This document shows positions 35,256-44,798 of a DNA stretch of 64,000 bases, in pieces. Within the stretch, counting starts at the first letter, position 1, and each line of letters begins with the position of its first letter. The position numbers and the translations under genes were made by a program. Source of the stretch: Terrilactibacillus laevilacticus (lineage in GTDB: Bacteria > Bacillota > Bacilli > Bacillales > Sporolactobacillaceae); the NCBI RefSeq assembly GCF_006517395.1, contig NZ_VDCY01000005.1, positions 1-64,000 of the forward strand. The letters are read 5' to 3'. The notes below the pieces were generated by a model that had not been told where the DNA came from, did no database searches, and worked only from the letters and a program-made list of their open reading frames with translations.

Positions 35256-36419
35256 CTACATACGAAGATCTTCAATCATAAAAGCAAGCGTTAAGGTTGT
35301 CTTAGTGAAAGTATGATCCAATTTCATATTTAAAATCGATTCAATTTTTTTTATTTTATATAATACCGTGTTTCGATGGATAAATTTTTTTCGACTGATG
35401 TTAATCGTACGCCCATCTTCCTCTAGATAAATTCTTAAAAAAGCAACGTAATCCGTTTCATTCGATTTGTCGTATTGGTAAAGTTTTCCTAGAGTATCAT
35501 GATGATACTTGTCCGTCATGCGACGATTTCTAGCACCTAAAATTAACTTATAAGCACCTAGATCTTGATAAGAATAGATTTGATAGTTTGCATGTTTGCG
35601 ATTAAGTTGAATAACTTTTAACGCTTCATCGTAACTTTTCTTAAGGTCTGATAAGTAAGTATAGTCCTCTCCCTTTGCGATCAGAGGCAACGCTTTGAAA
35701 TCGAGTTGTTCTAGTCGATGGTAGACGTCTTGAACAATCTTAGAAAAAGAGGCATGTGAAACACCTTGATCAATGGTGTCAACTAATACAATATATTGAT
35801 TTTTAAAAACCATGGATAAAGTGCATTCATAATAATCATGAAGAGACTTATCGAGGATTTTCATGATAGATTCTTGATGTTTCACATGGTTTGGAAGTTC
35901 ACACACAACAATGGCGTTAGTTGTATCATTTTTGAAACCTCGTTTTGTCAGTTCTTTATTTATATCCTCATCATTAAAATCTGGATTAAAAAGAATTTCG
36001 GACAAGACAACATCACCATTCGTTGACTTATTCTGTTCTGTCATTAAAAATTGAACGGATAGTTTTAAAAAATCAGCCACACGATATTCCCATGGCATCT
36101 GAAACATTGGAAAGGCCTGCTCGTCAGCAAAATTCAATATTCTTTCTGGTATATTAGGAATGTAAGGCCCTGTATTTATCACCATCCCACAAGCCTGCCT
36201 TTGAAAGGCTGTTTCTACCATATTTATCAATTTTGCGAAATCATTAGCCATATCAATGCCTGTCGTCACGATCAGCTCATTTTGTCTAAAAAACTCTGCA
36301 AGATCGACACTCTCAGTTACATTAACCCCTGTAATCGTGCGATCAATACCTTCTTTACCTGCGACAAGAGAGATCGTTTTAAATTCAGGAAGACTAAAAA
36401 TTTTTCTTAACGTTGTCAT
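35256..36419 (-). CDS. PucR-family transcriptional regulator
   Basis: This is a 387-residue regulator. The N-terminal PucR-type domain (about 5-125, FKTISLVAGKEGIDRTITGVNVTES) probably binds a small molecule. A GGDEF-related middle (CdaR type) follows, and the C-terminal PucR HTH_30 (about 330-387) contains INISRKKFIHRNTVLYKIKKIE. Relatives control purine, GABA, proline and amino-acid catabolism. It precedes the aminotransferase by 114 bp on the same strand and probably activates it. Confidence 0.88.
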   Translation of the reverse strand: MTTLRKIFSLPEFKTISLVAGKEGIDRTITGVNVTESVDLAEFFRQNELIVTTGIDMANDFAKLINMVETAFQRQACGMVINTGPYIPNIPERILNFADEQAFPMFQMPWEYRVADFLKLSVQFLMTEQNKSTNGDVVLSEILFNPDFNDEDINKELTKRGFKNDTTNAIVVCELPNHVKHQESIMKILDKSLHDYYECTLSMVFKNQYIVLVDTIDQGVSHASFSKIVQDVYHRLEQLDFKALPLIAKGEDYTYLSDLKKSYDEALKVIQLNRKHANYQIYSYQDLGAYKLILGARNRRMTDKYHHDTLGKLYQYDKSNETDYVAFLRIYLEEDGRTINISRKKFIHRNTVLYKIKKIESILNMKLDHTFTKTTLTLAFMIEDLRM

Positions 36420-36507
36420 AGAAACTGTCCCCCTTTTGTCGAACGTTGAGATATAATTATAATAAATTCAATGTATTTTAAGACAAATTGACATGAGTCA
36501 GCTGTTC

Positions 36508-37485
36508 TTATGGCAATTTGCTTCCTCTCGATGTCTCATAAAGTGAATACCATTCTTCCCGTGTCATTAATTCTGATTGCCGCACAGCATCCTGGCAGTT
36601 TTTTATCCTCGTAGTATTTGTGGTACCGATGACAGGTTGAATTTTCATAGGGTGCCGCATTAACCAACCTAAAACAATCGATTCTTTTGTCGTTCCCTTT
36701 TCTAAAGCCATCTTTTCAATGAGTTCAATGGTTTTTCTATCAGCTTCTGAAATATCCTTTGGTACATTCCCAGAATAAAGACCTCTAGCGAGCGGTGACC
36801 AAGCTTGAACTTGTATGTTCTGCATCATACAATACTCGATTAGACCGGGGCCAAATTGCGTTTGAGATCCTTTCGTTTCATTAACTAATACACTTTGTTC
36901 TAACCAATCGAGTTTCTTTAAATTAAGTTCCAATTGATTAACAATGATCGGCTCTGAAGCGTACGTTTGGATATGCTGAATTTGTGAGGCATTCATATTT
37001 GAAACCCCAAAGTATCTCACTTTCCCGCTTGTTTTCAGCTCATCAAATGCTTCCGCTACTTCTTCTGGCTCCATTAATGGATCTGGACGATGCAGCAATA
37101 AAATATCAAGATAATCGGTTCCCAATCGCTTGAGAATACCATTAACCGATTCAATAATATGTTTCTTTGAAAAATCATAGCGAAATGGACCAACGTTGTC
37201 ATCAAACCGAATGCCGCATTTACTTTGAATTATGATCTTTTCTCTTAGATTAGGCTTCGAATTGAGTATTTTGCCAAAAACAGTTTCAGACTTACCCATC
37301 CGGTAAATATCCGCAAGATCAAACATGGTCATTCCAATAGATAACGCTGTATCAACAGCCTGCTCTGCTATGTAAATATCATCTTGAGTAACTGGGCTAT
37401 GATCCCAATTGCCACCAAAGCCCATACATCCTAAAACTAAACGACTTGTTGTAAGTTTTCTTTTTTCGATAGGCATTATACGCAT
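36508..37485 (-). CDS. Aldo/keto reductase (YcsN/YdhF type)
   Basis: This is a 325-residue NADPH-dependent reductase of the AKR fold. The catalytic Asp and Tyr lie in MFDLADIYRMGKSE, Lys in IIQSKCGIR, and His in DILLLHRPDPLM; the cofactor tail PVIGTTNTTRIKN is present. The physiological substrate is unknown. AGAGGGA lies 7-8 bases before the ATG at 37485. It is a single gene; an IS200/IS605-like end lies just upstream. Confidence 0.88.
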   Translation of the reverse strand: MRIMPIEKRKLTTSRLVLGCMGFGGNWDHSPVTQDDIYIAEQAVDTALSIGMTMFDLADIYRMGKSETVFGKILNSKPNLREKIIIQSKCGIRFDDNVGPFRYDFSKKHIIESVNGILKRLGTDYLDILLLHRPDPLMEPEEVAEAFDELKTSGKVRYFGVSNMNASQIQHIQTYASEPIIVNQLELNLKKLDWLEQSVLVNETKGSQTQFGPGLIEYCMMQNIQVQAWSPLARGLYSGNVPKDISEADRKTIELIEKMALEKGTTKESIVLGWLMRHPMKIQPVIGTTNTTRIKNCQDAVRQSELMTREEWYSLYETSRGSKLP

Positions 37486-37530
37486 GAATGTATCCCTCTT
37501 TCAAAAGATAATATCAATAAAATAAACATC

Positions 37531-37600
37531 TGAACCTCTCATGACTAAAGTCACGAGTGTTCTCGGCTATTTCATAAATTAGAGTTCGCCATCTTCTCTC
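37531..37600 (-). mobile_element. Orphan IS200/IS605-type right end (omega-RNA-like), no transposase
   Basis: On the minus strand GCCGAGAACACTCGTG leads into a hairpin with arms CTCGTGACT (37557-37549) and AGTCATGAG (37546-37538), followed by AGGTTCA. This layout is typical of IS200/IS605 (TnpB) right ends, where the end of the omega RNA sits. No tnpA or tnpB frame is present between gudB and the aldo/keto reductase gene. The class is assigned from recalled pattern, not from a search. Confidence 0.55.
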
Positions 37601-37666
37601 TGAATTCCTTCTCATAATTATTTCATCTTTCAAGGGGTATGTAAGATAACCGAAATTTAAAACAGC

Positions 37667-37700
37667 TAAAAAAATAGGATAGGAATTTGTATTCCTACCC
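37667..37700 (-). terminator. Terminator after gudB
   Basis: On the minus strand GGGTAGGAAT and ATTCCTATCC form the stem with loop ACAA, then T7. Confidence 0.88.
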
Positions 37701-37712
37701 GAGAATCTATTT

Positions 37713-39017
37713 CTATTCATTTATATTAATCCACCCTCTAGAGTGCGAGGCCTCAGCAAGTCTTTTTGTTCCGAGAATGTAGGCGGCTACTTTCATATTT
37801 ACGCCATATTCACTTACTATTTCCATGAGATCATTGAAACTTTCTGTTAATCTCTCTTTCAGTCTTTGATCAACAAGTTCTTCTGTCCAGTAGTATCCTT
37901 GGAGATTTTGGCACCATTCAAAATAGGAAACGATGACTCCTCCTGAATTGGCAAGGACATCTGGTACGACCTGAATACCTTCTTTATCTAAAAGTTCAAT
38001 AGCTTCTTTAGTTGTTGGGCCATTAGCAGCTTCAACAATAAAGCGACATTTTAGTCGATCGGCGTTTTCGGATGTGATGACTCCACCGATTGCTGCTGGT
38101 ATTAATACATCACATTCTTGTTCGAGCAATTCTTCATTCGTCATTGTTTGTCTAAATAAAGTGGACACGACACCATAAGCATCTTTATTTTCCATTAAAT
38201 ACGGGATATCGATCCCGGCAGAATCATAAATGGCACCTTTTGCATCCGCTATGCCAACAATTTTTGCTCCAAGATCATATAAATATTGAGCTAAGTAACT
38301 TCCAACATTTCCGAAACCTTGAATGATCACTCGCATATCTTGAATATTTAAATTTTGTTGTTCACAAACCAATTGAAGAATATATAAAACACCTTTTGAG
38401 GTGGCTGTTTCACGTCCTTTTGAACCTCCAAGTACTAATGGTTTACCTGTAATAAAACCTGGGGCTCCGTACTCACAAATATGATTATACTCATCAAGCA
38501 TCCATCCCATGATTTGAGCATTTGTATACATATCAGGTGCTGGGATATCTTTAGTTGGCCCAACAAATTGACTAATGGCACGAACGTAGCCACGGCTTAA
38601 TCGCTGCAATTCATTTGAACTTAAGTTTCTTGGATCACAAATGATACCACCTTTAGCTCCACCATAAGGAAGATGATTAATCCCACACTTTAAGCTCATC
38701 CATCCAGACAAGGCTTTGACCTCTTCGGGAGTAACATCTGGGTGAAAACGAATACCTCCTTTGGTTGGTCCACATGCATCATTGTGTTGGGCTCGATAGC
38801 CTTGAAATATTTTGGTCTCGCCATCATCCATCTGAACGGGAATACTAACCTCAAAAAAACGCATTGGATTTTTTAAAAAATGAAAGACCTCTGCAGGATA
38901 AGACAGGAGTTCTGTTGCCTCATGGAGTGTTTCCTGAAATTCACCAAGTGGAGTATCTTCTTTATTCATTCCTACTTTTTCTTCGTTGCGATTTTTCTCT
39001 TCAACTAGAATTGACAT
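37713..39017 (-). CDS. gudB: NAD-dependent glutamate dehydrogenase
   Basis: It interconverts glutamate and 2-oxoglutarate plus ammonia. The 434-residue hexameric-type enzyme shows the substrate motif GGIRFHPDVTPEEVKALSGWM, the catalytic LPYGGAKGGI, DIPAPDM, and the nucleotide motif IIQGFGNVGSY. It resembles GudB/RocG of Bacillus. An ATG at 39029 lacks a ribosome binding site; the ATG at 39017 follows GGGGAT by 5 bases. It stands alone with its own terminator. It could supply 2-oxoglutarate/glutamate for the nearby aminotransferase. Confidence 0.9.
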   Translation of the reverse strand: MSILVEEKNRNEEKVGMNKEDTPLGEFQETLHEATELLSYPAEVFHFLKNPMRFFEVSIPVQMDDGETKIFQGYRAQHNDACGPTKGGIRFHPDVTPEEVKALSGWMSLKCGINHLPYGGAKGGIICDPRNLSSNELQRLSRGYVRAISQFVGPTKDIPAPDMYTNAQIMGWMLDEYNHICEYGAPGFITGKPLVLGGSKGRETATSKGVLYILQLVCEQQNLNIQDMRVIIQGFGNVGSYLAQYLYDLGAKIVGIADAKGAIYDSAGIDIPYLMENKDAYGVVSTLFRQTMTNEELLEQECDVLIPAAIGGVITSENADRLKCRFIVEAANGPTTKEAIELLDKEGIQVVPDVLANSGGVIVSYFEWCQNLQGYYWTEELVDQRLKERLTESFNDLMEIVSEYGVNMKVAAYILGTKRLAEASHSRGWININE

Positions 39018-39210
39018 TGTTATCCCCATTCTTTTTTAATATTGTCTTAAAACTTCTTCCGAAAACAATAATAAGAGAGATAAGCTTACATTTATACTTT
39101 TTTGTAAGATAATATGACATATTATAATGAAATTATTAGTAACCAAGAGAATAATAATCTTTTATGTCAGTTTTTCTAACATATCTGTTGGACAAACTCA
39201 TAAAATATGT

Positions 39211-39250
39211 TAAAAGAACCTGTTCCTTCATAACCGGAACAGGTTCCTTT
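39211..39250 (-). terminator. Terminator after katA
   Basis: GAACCTGTTCC and GGAACAGGTTC form an 11-bp stem 40 bp after the catalase stop. Confidence 0.85.
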
Positions 39251-39287
39251 GATACATCATTTTATATATTTAAGGAATAAGCGTTTT

Positions 39288-40748
39288 TTATTTGACCTCT
39301 TCAGGGACTTGTAAACCTAGTCCAGCTGCTACTCGTAATCCGTAATCTGGGTCGGCTTTATAAAAATGTCCAATCTGTCTGAGTTTAATCTCTTCTTTTT
39401 CAACTGGTTTCATGGCTGCGACAATATTTTCGATCAATCTCGCCTTTTCTTCATCCGTCATTAATCGATATAAATCACCAGCTTGGGTATAGTGATCATT
39501 GTGATCGTATCCCACACTATCCGCTGTACCATGAACTGGATAAGTCGCCTGTTTTGCTTCTGGTGTCTCTGTAGGCCCTCCAAAACTATTCGGTTCATAA
39601 TATGTTGAGCCCCTACCATTTTTATCAAAGCGCATCGCACCGTCACGTTGATAATGATTGACATCGACTCGGGGACGATTGATTGGCAACAATTGGTGAT
39701 TGGCACCAACGCGATGCCTGTGAGCATCTCCATACGCAAATAGTCGACCTTGTAACATCTTATCCGGTGAGACATCAATGCCAGGTACTAATGTTCCAGG
39801 TGAGAAAGTAGCCTGTTCGACTTCGGCAAAGTAATTCTCAGGGTTTCGATTTAATACCATTTTTCCTACTTCGATTAATGGATAATCTTTTTGGGACCAA
39901 GTTTTAGTCACATCAAAGGGATCAAAACGGTAAGTATTGGCATCTTCTAACGGCATGATTTGAACATATAATGTCCATGATGGAAAGTCTCCATTTTTTA
40001 TGGCATTTTGTAGATCTTCAATATGATAATCTGGATTTGCACCGGCAAGCTGTTCCGCAACATCTGGCGTTAGATTTTTAACACCTTGATCGGTTTTAAA
40101 ATGATATTTAATCCAGACACCTTCTCCAGCTTCATTTGTCCACTTAAATGTATGACTTCCAAAGCCGTGCATATGTCTAAATGTCGCAGGGATCCCGCGG
40201 TCTGACATTAAGATCGTCACTTGATGCAGTGATTCTGGTGAGAGTGACCAGAAGTCCCATACAGCGGTCGGATTTTTCAAATGAGTTTTAGGATCTCTTT
40301 TTTGAGTATGAATAAAATCCGGGAATTTAATCGCGTCTCGAATAAAAAAGACCGGTGTATTATTTCCTACTATATCGTAATTCCCTTCATCTGTATAAAA
40401 TTTTACCGCAAACCCTCTTGGATCACGCAATGTGTCGGCTGAACCATTTTCACCTGCAACCGTTGAAAACCGAACAAACAGAGGTGTTCTTTTTCCAACT
40501 TCAGATAAGAAACTCGCTTTCGTATATTTTGTTAGATCATTCGTCACTTCAAAATAACCATGTGCACCGCCACCTTTGGCATGAACGACTCTTTCTGGTA
40601 CTCTTTCTCGATTAAAATGAGCCAGTTTTTCCAAAAGATGCACGTCTTGTATTAATACTGGTCCTCTATGACCGGCTGTCATTGAATTTTGATTATCACC
40701 AACGGGCGCTCCCCAACTTGTTGTCAAATGCTTTTTATTTTCGTTCAT
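39288..40748 (-). CDS. katA: Haem catalase (monofunctional, KatA type)
   Basis: It breaks down hydrogen peroxide in the cytoplasm. The 486-residue small-subunit catalase has the active-site His in [17 protein letters not shown], Asn in [18 protein letters not shown], and the haem-ligating Tyr in [23 protein letters not shown] precedes the ATG. A near-perfect PerR box lies 57 bp upstream, so peroxide induction is expected. Confidence 0.95.
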   Translation of the reverse strand: MNENKKHLTTSWGAPVGDNQNSMTAGHRGPVLIQDVHLLEKLAHFNRERVPERVVHAKGGGAHGYFEVTNDLTKYTKASFLSEVGKRTPLFVRFSTVAGENGSADTLRDPRGFAVKFYTDEGNYDIVGNNTPVFFIRDAIKFPDFIHTQKRDPKTHLKNPTAVWDFWSLSPESLHQVTILMSDRGIPATFRHMHGFGSHTFKWTNEAGEGVWIKYHFKTDQGVKNLTPDVAEQLAGANPDYHIEDLQNAIKNGDFPSWTLYVQIMPLEDANTYRFDPFDVTKTWSQKDYPLIEVGKMVLNRNPENYFAEVEQATFSPGTLVPGIDVSPDKMLQGRLFAYGDAHRHRVGANHQLLPINRPRVDVNHYQRDGAMRFDKNGRGSTYYEPNSFGGPTETPEAKQATYPVHGTADSVGYDHNDHYTQAGDLYRLMTDEEKARLIENIVAAMKPVEKEEIKLRQIGHFYKADPDYGLRVAAGLGLQVPEEVK

Positions 40749-40804
40749 TGGTCACCTCTCCACACACTATTTAGATTAAGTATTTATTTATTTTTATTTC
40801 CTAT

Positions 40805-40819
40805 TGATAATAATTATAA
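40805..40819. promoter_or_regulatory. PerR box upstream of katA
   Basis: TGATAATAATTATAA differs at one position from the PerR consensus TTATAATNATTATAA. PerR-Fe represses catalase until peroxide oxidises it (known for Bacillus). The remaining 40820-40993 is AT-rich with no gene. Confidence 0.75.
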
Positions 40820-40993
40820 TTTAACATCATTTATAAATCAACTGTTTTTATCTATTTCTTTTAATCTATTTCTTTTCAATGATAAAAACGAACAATATTC
40901 AATAAAATTTTTAAAAGTAAAACTTATGCCTATTTTTATAAATGAGAGTAAAACTAATTAATTGAGAATTCCACTCAAAATGTTTATAAATCG

Positions 40994-41022
40994 AAAAAAC
41001 CAGGCAATCTAGATGGCCTGGT
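40994..41022 (-). terminator. Terminator after the levanase gene
   Basis: ACCAGGC and GCCTGGT form the stem; the minus-strand tail is TTTTTT. Confidence 0.8.
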
Positions 41023-41047
41023 CAGAACTTCTTATGAATAAACTCAT

Positions 41048-43072
41048 TTACGGTTTAGATGTGAAATGGATGTTTTGAAAAGCGGATGAAGACTGAAAGG
41101 TATATAACCCAACCAATCCTTGATGGAATGTGGGATTTTGTTTTTCAATCATAAGCTTCCGATCTAAATAAATTTTGATTAGATTCTGTTGAACGATAAC
41201 TTTGAGATGATAGGTTTGGTTACCTTTTAATGGCATGGTTTTTTGAGAGATAACCTGACGCTTCCCATTGCAAACTTTTATAAGCTGAACGGACTTATGT
41301 GGAATATCAAGGGCTGCGACGTACATATTTTTTGCCACCTTGTCAGAATGAAAAATCAAACCTCCAGTACCTGTTCCTTTATTTATATAGTTTCTATTAA
41401 TAATGGTTACGTCACTTTCATATACGAAATTTTTACCCATCCTATTAGAGAGAATGCTGCCTTCATCTTCAGTTTGACCCACTTTGCCACTCATAGAATC
41501 AGCCCAGATTCCCTTTATCGTTTGCCATTTCTTAATGTTTGAAACAAGAGGAGAAGATCCCCAAATCGAAGTAAAAGGTTGAAGAACAAATGAAGTTATG
41601 ACTGTATGACCACCAGAACTATAGAGTGACATACCATCATTGTTCACTCTAGGAAAAATTTGATCTGTAATCACTCGGATTCCATTATTTCCGAATACTT
41701 CTAATGCTGAATGATCTAAAAATATGTGTAACTGAATTTTATGGTTGGTTGGATTCATATGTATAGCATGTACACCCGTTATATCTGAGTTAAAATGAAA
41801 ATTTGACGAATGCGAGCGATCAACAAATAATCGATGGGTTGTTACTTGATAACCAATCCTTGTGTATTGACCGTTACCTTCTCTAAGTTGGAAACCAAAT
41901 TCCTTTGCATTTGACTTAGAAAGATCAAATTCTGCTTTTATTTCTCCGACCTTAAACTTGTGACCTTTAAGGATGTTAGTACTTGGTTGTATGGTCTTAT
42001 GATGAAAACGAATGTGTCCATCTTTAGGTTTAAGATAATAAATCGGCGTTTGTTTTAATCGAAAGGCGTCACCCATTTTAACTAAAGTTAAACTAACGGG
42101 TAAACTCATTGAATTTCGCCAGGGCGTCGTTGGTGTTCTCTCGGCATATTTCCAGCTACTCATCCACGCTATCGTCACGCGTTCTCCTCTAGGGCCTTCA
42201 AGATTATTCCATGGGATAGCCGCATAATAATCTGCTCCATAATTGACCCAGTCTCTTCTTTTTAGTTTTCGATGTTGAATAAAATGCTGACCATTAAAAT
42301 CACCAACAAAATATTCAACACCGGTTCCACCGGCAGGCGAACCTTCCGTCCGGCTTATTTGCAAGACCCATTTCTTTTGATTTGAGTTTTCAACTGGCAA
42401 CCGCATAAGAGATGGACATTCCCAAACCCCTTTACTCTGATCAGTTGGTCCGAAAGTACTCATTAGTGTCCATTGCTTTAAATTCTTAGATGAATAAAAC
42501 ATCGCTTTATTATGAGTTGTAAGGACCATAATCCATTTTTTATCTTTTTGATACCAGAAAACATTTGGATCACGCCAGTCTTTTATCCCAGGATTTTTCA
42601 TGATAGGTTCATTGATTTTTTCCCATGTTTGTCCTTCATCGTGGCTTACGGCTATTCGTTGATCTTGTATCCCTTTCCGATCATTCGTATAGAAAGCGAC
42701 CATGGTATCTTTTCCAAACCCCGAGTCATTTTTCTTATCAATAATAATACTTCCTGAAAAAATGTGTCCTTGTGCATCAGGATATAAAGCTATTTTTTGC
42801 GGAATCCAATGGGTTAAATCAGTACTAATAGCATGTCCCCAATGCATCGGACCCCATAATAAGCCATATGGGTAATATTGATAGTACATGTGATAGAGTC
42901 CATGATAATAGACCAGGCCATTTGGATCATTCATCCACCCAAATTCAGGTGAAAAATGAACTTGATTACGATAAGGTTCTTGATAATACTCAGGGTCATA
43001 GGCATGACTCATCTGTGGACATAGGAACACGATGAAACTCAAACTAAAAACAACCATTAATTTCTTTAACAA
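41048..43072 (-). CDS. sacC: Secreted levanase/fructan hydrolase, GH32
   Basis: This extracellular enzyme releases fructose from levan, inulin or sucrose. A signal peptide (MLKKLMVVFSLSFIVFLCPQ, cleavage after SHA near 24) is followed by a five-bladed propeller. Its motifs are WMNDPNG (nucleophile Asp), WRDPNVFW (transition-state Asp) and WECPSL (acid/base Glu). A GH32 C-terminal beta-sandwich and an extra concanavalin-like module (about 510-674) follow. Length 674 is close to B. subtilis SacC (677). A TTG start at 43072, 5 bases after GAGGTG, is preferred. The ATG at 43123 has no ribosome binding site and would put charged residues before the signal. Confidence 0.9.
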   Translation of the reverse strand: MLKKLMVVFSLSFIVFLCPQMSHAYDPEYYQEPYRNQVHFSPEFGWMNDPNGLVYYHGLYHMYYQYYPYGLLWGPMHWGHAISTDLTHWIPQKIALYPDAQGHIFSGSIIIDKKNDSGFGKDTMVAFYTNDRKGIQDQRIAVSHDEGQTWEKINEPIMKNPGIKDWRDPNVFWYQKDKKWIMVLTTHNKAMFYSSKNLKQWTLMSTFGPTDQSKGVWECPSLMRLPVENSNQKKWVLQISRTEGSPAGGTGVEYFVGDFNGQHFIQHRKLKRRDWVNYGADYYAAIPWNNLEGPRGERVTIAWMSSWKYAERTPTTPWRNSMSLPVSLTLVKMGDAFRLKQTPIYYLKPKDGHIRFHHKTIQPSTNILKGHKFKVGEIKAEFDLSKSNAKEFGFQLREGNGQYTRIGYQVTTHRLFVDRSHSSNFHFNSDITGVHAIHMNPTNHKIQLHIFLDHSALEVFGNNGIRVITDQIFPRVNNDGMSLYSSGGHTVITSFVLQPFTSIWGSSPLVSNIKKWQTIKGIWADSMSGKVGQTEDEGSILSNRMGKNFVYESDVTIINRNYINKGTGTGGLIFHSDKVAKNMYVAALDIPHKSVQLIKVCNGKRQVISQKTMPLKGNQTYHLKVIVQQNLIKIYLDRKLMIEKQNPTFHQGLVGLYTFQSSSAFQNIHFTSKP

Positions 43073-43386
43073 CGTCGCACCTCTTTTTCTTGTCGTTCTT
43101 TTCTCCTTCCACTCATAATACATTTATAGTTATACTGTACATTAAAGTTAGTTTCATCCATTTTTTATAAAGAAATGGAACTTTTAAACAAAAAAACATA
43201 CCCCGTGAAGGGCTTTTTAAAATTTGATCACCATTAGATTTTTCTAGTTCAGACTTGTACCGTTGGAGGACAGCCTCTCACGATTCTTCGATTATGACCT
43301 TTTATTTCTTCTTACGAGCATATTCTTCTTATCTTTGTTAAAGTGGAAGTATTCCATTATTTTTAATAGGAAAGGAAGAAAATTTA

Positions 43387-43911
43387 ATGTCATTAACAGG
43401 AAAAAAAGTATTATCTTTTGTCAGTGATGATTTTGAAGATTTAGAGTTATGGTATCCGATCTTACGCCTCCGCGAGGCAGGAGCCATTGTTCACTTAATT
43501 GCGGAAGAGGCTCATCATAAATATATCGGAAAATATGGAGTTCCTGCAGAATCAGACTATACTTTCAGTGATGTTAATCCAGAAGATTATGATGCTGTTG
43601 TGGTTCCAGGAGGATGGTCTCCAGATAAACTCCGCCGTTTTCCTGAGGTTATTTCAATTATTCAGCACTTTCATGAAAACAAAAAACCAATTGGTCAAAT
43701 TTGTCATGCAGGTTGGGTGCTCATATCTGCTGGAATACTCAAAGGTGTACATGTCACGAGTACCCCAGGAATTAAAGATGATATGACGAATGCAGGTGCC
43801 ATTTGGCATGATGAACCTGTCGTTGTAGATGGCCATATTGTATCTAGCCGTAGACCACCCGATTTACCTGATTACTTGAGGGAACTCATTAAAGTACTTG
43901 AAAATAAATAA
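43387..43911 (+). CDS. DJ-1/PfpI family protein (YraA-like)
   Basis: This 174-residue class I glutamine-amidotransferase-like protein belongs to the general-stress PfpI/YhbO group, whose members act as deglycases or chaperone-like proteases. The nucleophilic Cys lies in IGQICHAGWVLISAG, an upstream acidic residue is in SDDFEDLELWYP, and VVPGGWSPDKLRR is conserved. AAAGGAAG precedes the ATG. It is a single gene with a strong bidirectional terminator. Confidence 0.88.
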   Translation: MSLTGKKVLSFVSDDFEDLELWYPILRLREAGAIVHLIAEEAHHKYIGKYGVPAESDYTFSDVNPEDYDAVVVPGGWSPDKLRRFPEVISIIQHFHENKKPIGQICHAGWVLISAGILKGVHVTSTPGIKDDMTNAGAIWHDEPVVVDGHIVSSRRPPDLPDYLRELIKVLENK

Positions 43912-43916
43912 GCTAG

Positions 43917-43953
43917 AACAAAGTGCGTTCATTGTTTTGAACGCACTTTGTTT
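43917..43953. terminator. Bidirectional terminator pfpI / DUF2871
   Basis: AACAAAGTGCGTTC and GAACGCACTTTGTT form a perfect 14-bp stem between convergent genes; the stem reaches the DUF2871 stop codon. Confidence 0.9.
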
Positions 43954-44365
43954 ATCGTGTTTCTGAGGCTTTTAATCTTTCAAATAGAATTATAAAGAAT
44001 AGAACTAAAGCTACCGTTAATAAAATATGTCCAAGTCCAGCCATACCTGAGATCGCTGGTCCTACGGATTTACCAAGAACGCTCATCGTCCCGTGGATGA
44101 CCATAAACCCAATCGTCCAGAGCAGGCCAATATTGTATATCCAGTAAAACGCTAGGAACAACTTACTCTTTGATAAAGTAAAAAGTTTCTCTAACACTAA
44201 GAAAATCAAGAACATCATCATACCAAGTGCAAGTAAATGGGTATGCAAGACAGACAACATTGATTCGCCTGTGAAGTTGTATGCTTTCGTTATTTCTCTG
44301 TAAAAAATACCCGCTAATAAACCTAGTATCATATAAATAAGTGCGGCAAAATATAACTTTTTCAT
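43952..44365 (-). CDS. DUF2871-family membrane protein
   Basis: A 137-residue inner-membrane protein with four hydrophobic segments. The family-like MLSVLHTHLLALGMMMFLIF and HGTMSVLGKSVGPAISGMAGLGHI segments contain conserved His residues. Function is unknown. The ATG at 44365 follows AAGGAG by 8 bases; a TTG two codons earlier is too close to it. The gene lies alone between a terminator and repeat R3. Confidence 0.82.
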   Translation of the reverse strand: MKKLYFAALIYMILGLLAGIFYREITKAYNFTGESMLSVLHTHLLALGMMMFLIFLVLEKLFTLSKSKLFLAFYWIYNIGLLWTIGFMVIHGTMSVLGKSVGPAISGMAGLGHILLTVALVLFFIILFERLKASETR

Positions 44366-44497
44366 GTCCAATCTCCTTGCAATAAATAGTCTCCTCTATG
44401 ATTATACCATTTTATCAATCCGCTTTGCATTTAGACTCTACTATGCCTAGACGGATTCAATTAAGATATAACGACTTACAGACCGAAGTTTAAGCTA

Positions 44498-44722
44498 TAA
44501 GTGCGTGTTCAAAAAGGTGACAAATTAGAAGCAAAGGCTAAGAGCGGCGCAGTTCCTTAGGACCGGCATTCCACATGAGGTGGTGGCTTCAGGCGCCAGC
44601 CACAGGACGTGAGCGATTTTAGCAAGAGATCCTCTTGTATTCACTACATGAGGATCGGAAAAACAAGTGGGCGCCGAGATTCGTAGCTTATCATTTGGTG
44701 ACTTTTTAAATCAACCTCTATT
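44498..44722 (-). repeat. Intergenic repeat family, copy R3 (long form)
   Basis: Its ends are TAAGTGCGTGTTCAAAAAGG (left on plus) and, at 44716, the degenerate AGAGGTTGATTTAAAAAG on minus. The inside adds a segment with CAGGCGCCAGCCACAGGACG and AAGAGATCCTCTTGTAT to the core found in R1 and R4. It occupies most of the gap between the DUF2871 gene and elaA; no gene is visible there. Confidence 0.85.
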
Positions 44723-44798
44723 AAGATATTAATTTCACCATTGCTAGGTTTACATTTAGTCGCTTATAATTAAGATGATGACATAGAGAGGTGAGAGC

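Noticed and set aside
37514-37720. 68-codon frame between gudB and the aldo/keto reductase gene
   Set aside because: It runs across the gudB terminator and the IS200/IS605-like hairpin (EIAENTRDFSHERF comes from the hairpin), so it is not a real protein.
39085-39108. CTTACA/TGTAAG inverted repeat upstream of gudB
   Set aside because: It is a short arm of six bases with a 12-bp spacer in AT-rich DNA; it could occur by chance and there is no known regulator to match.
43123-43125. ATG at 43123 as levanase start
   Set aside because: There is no ribosome binding site, and it would add 17 mostly charged residues before a complete signal peptide that starts at the well-placed TTG at 43072.
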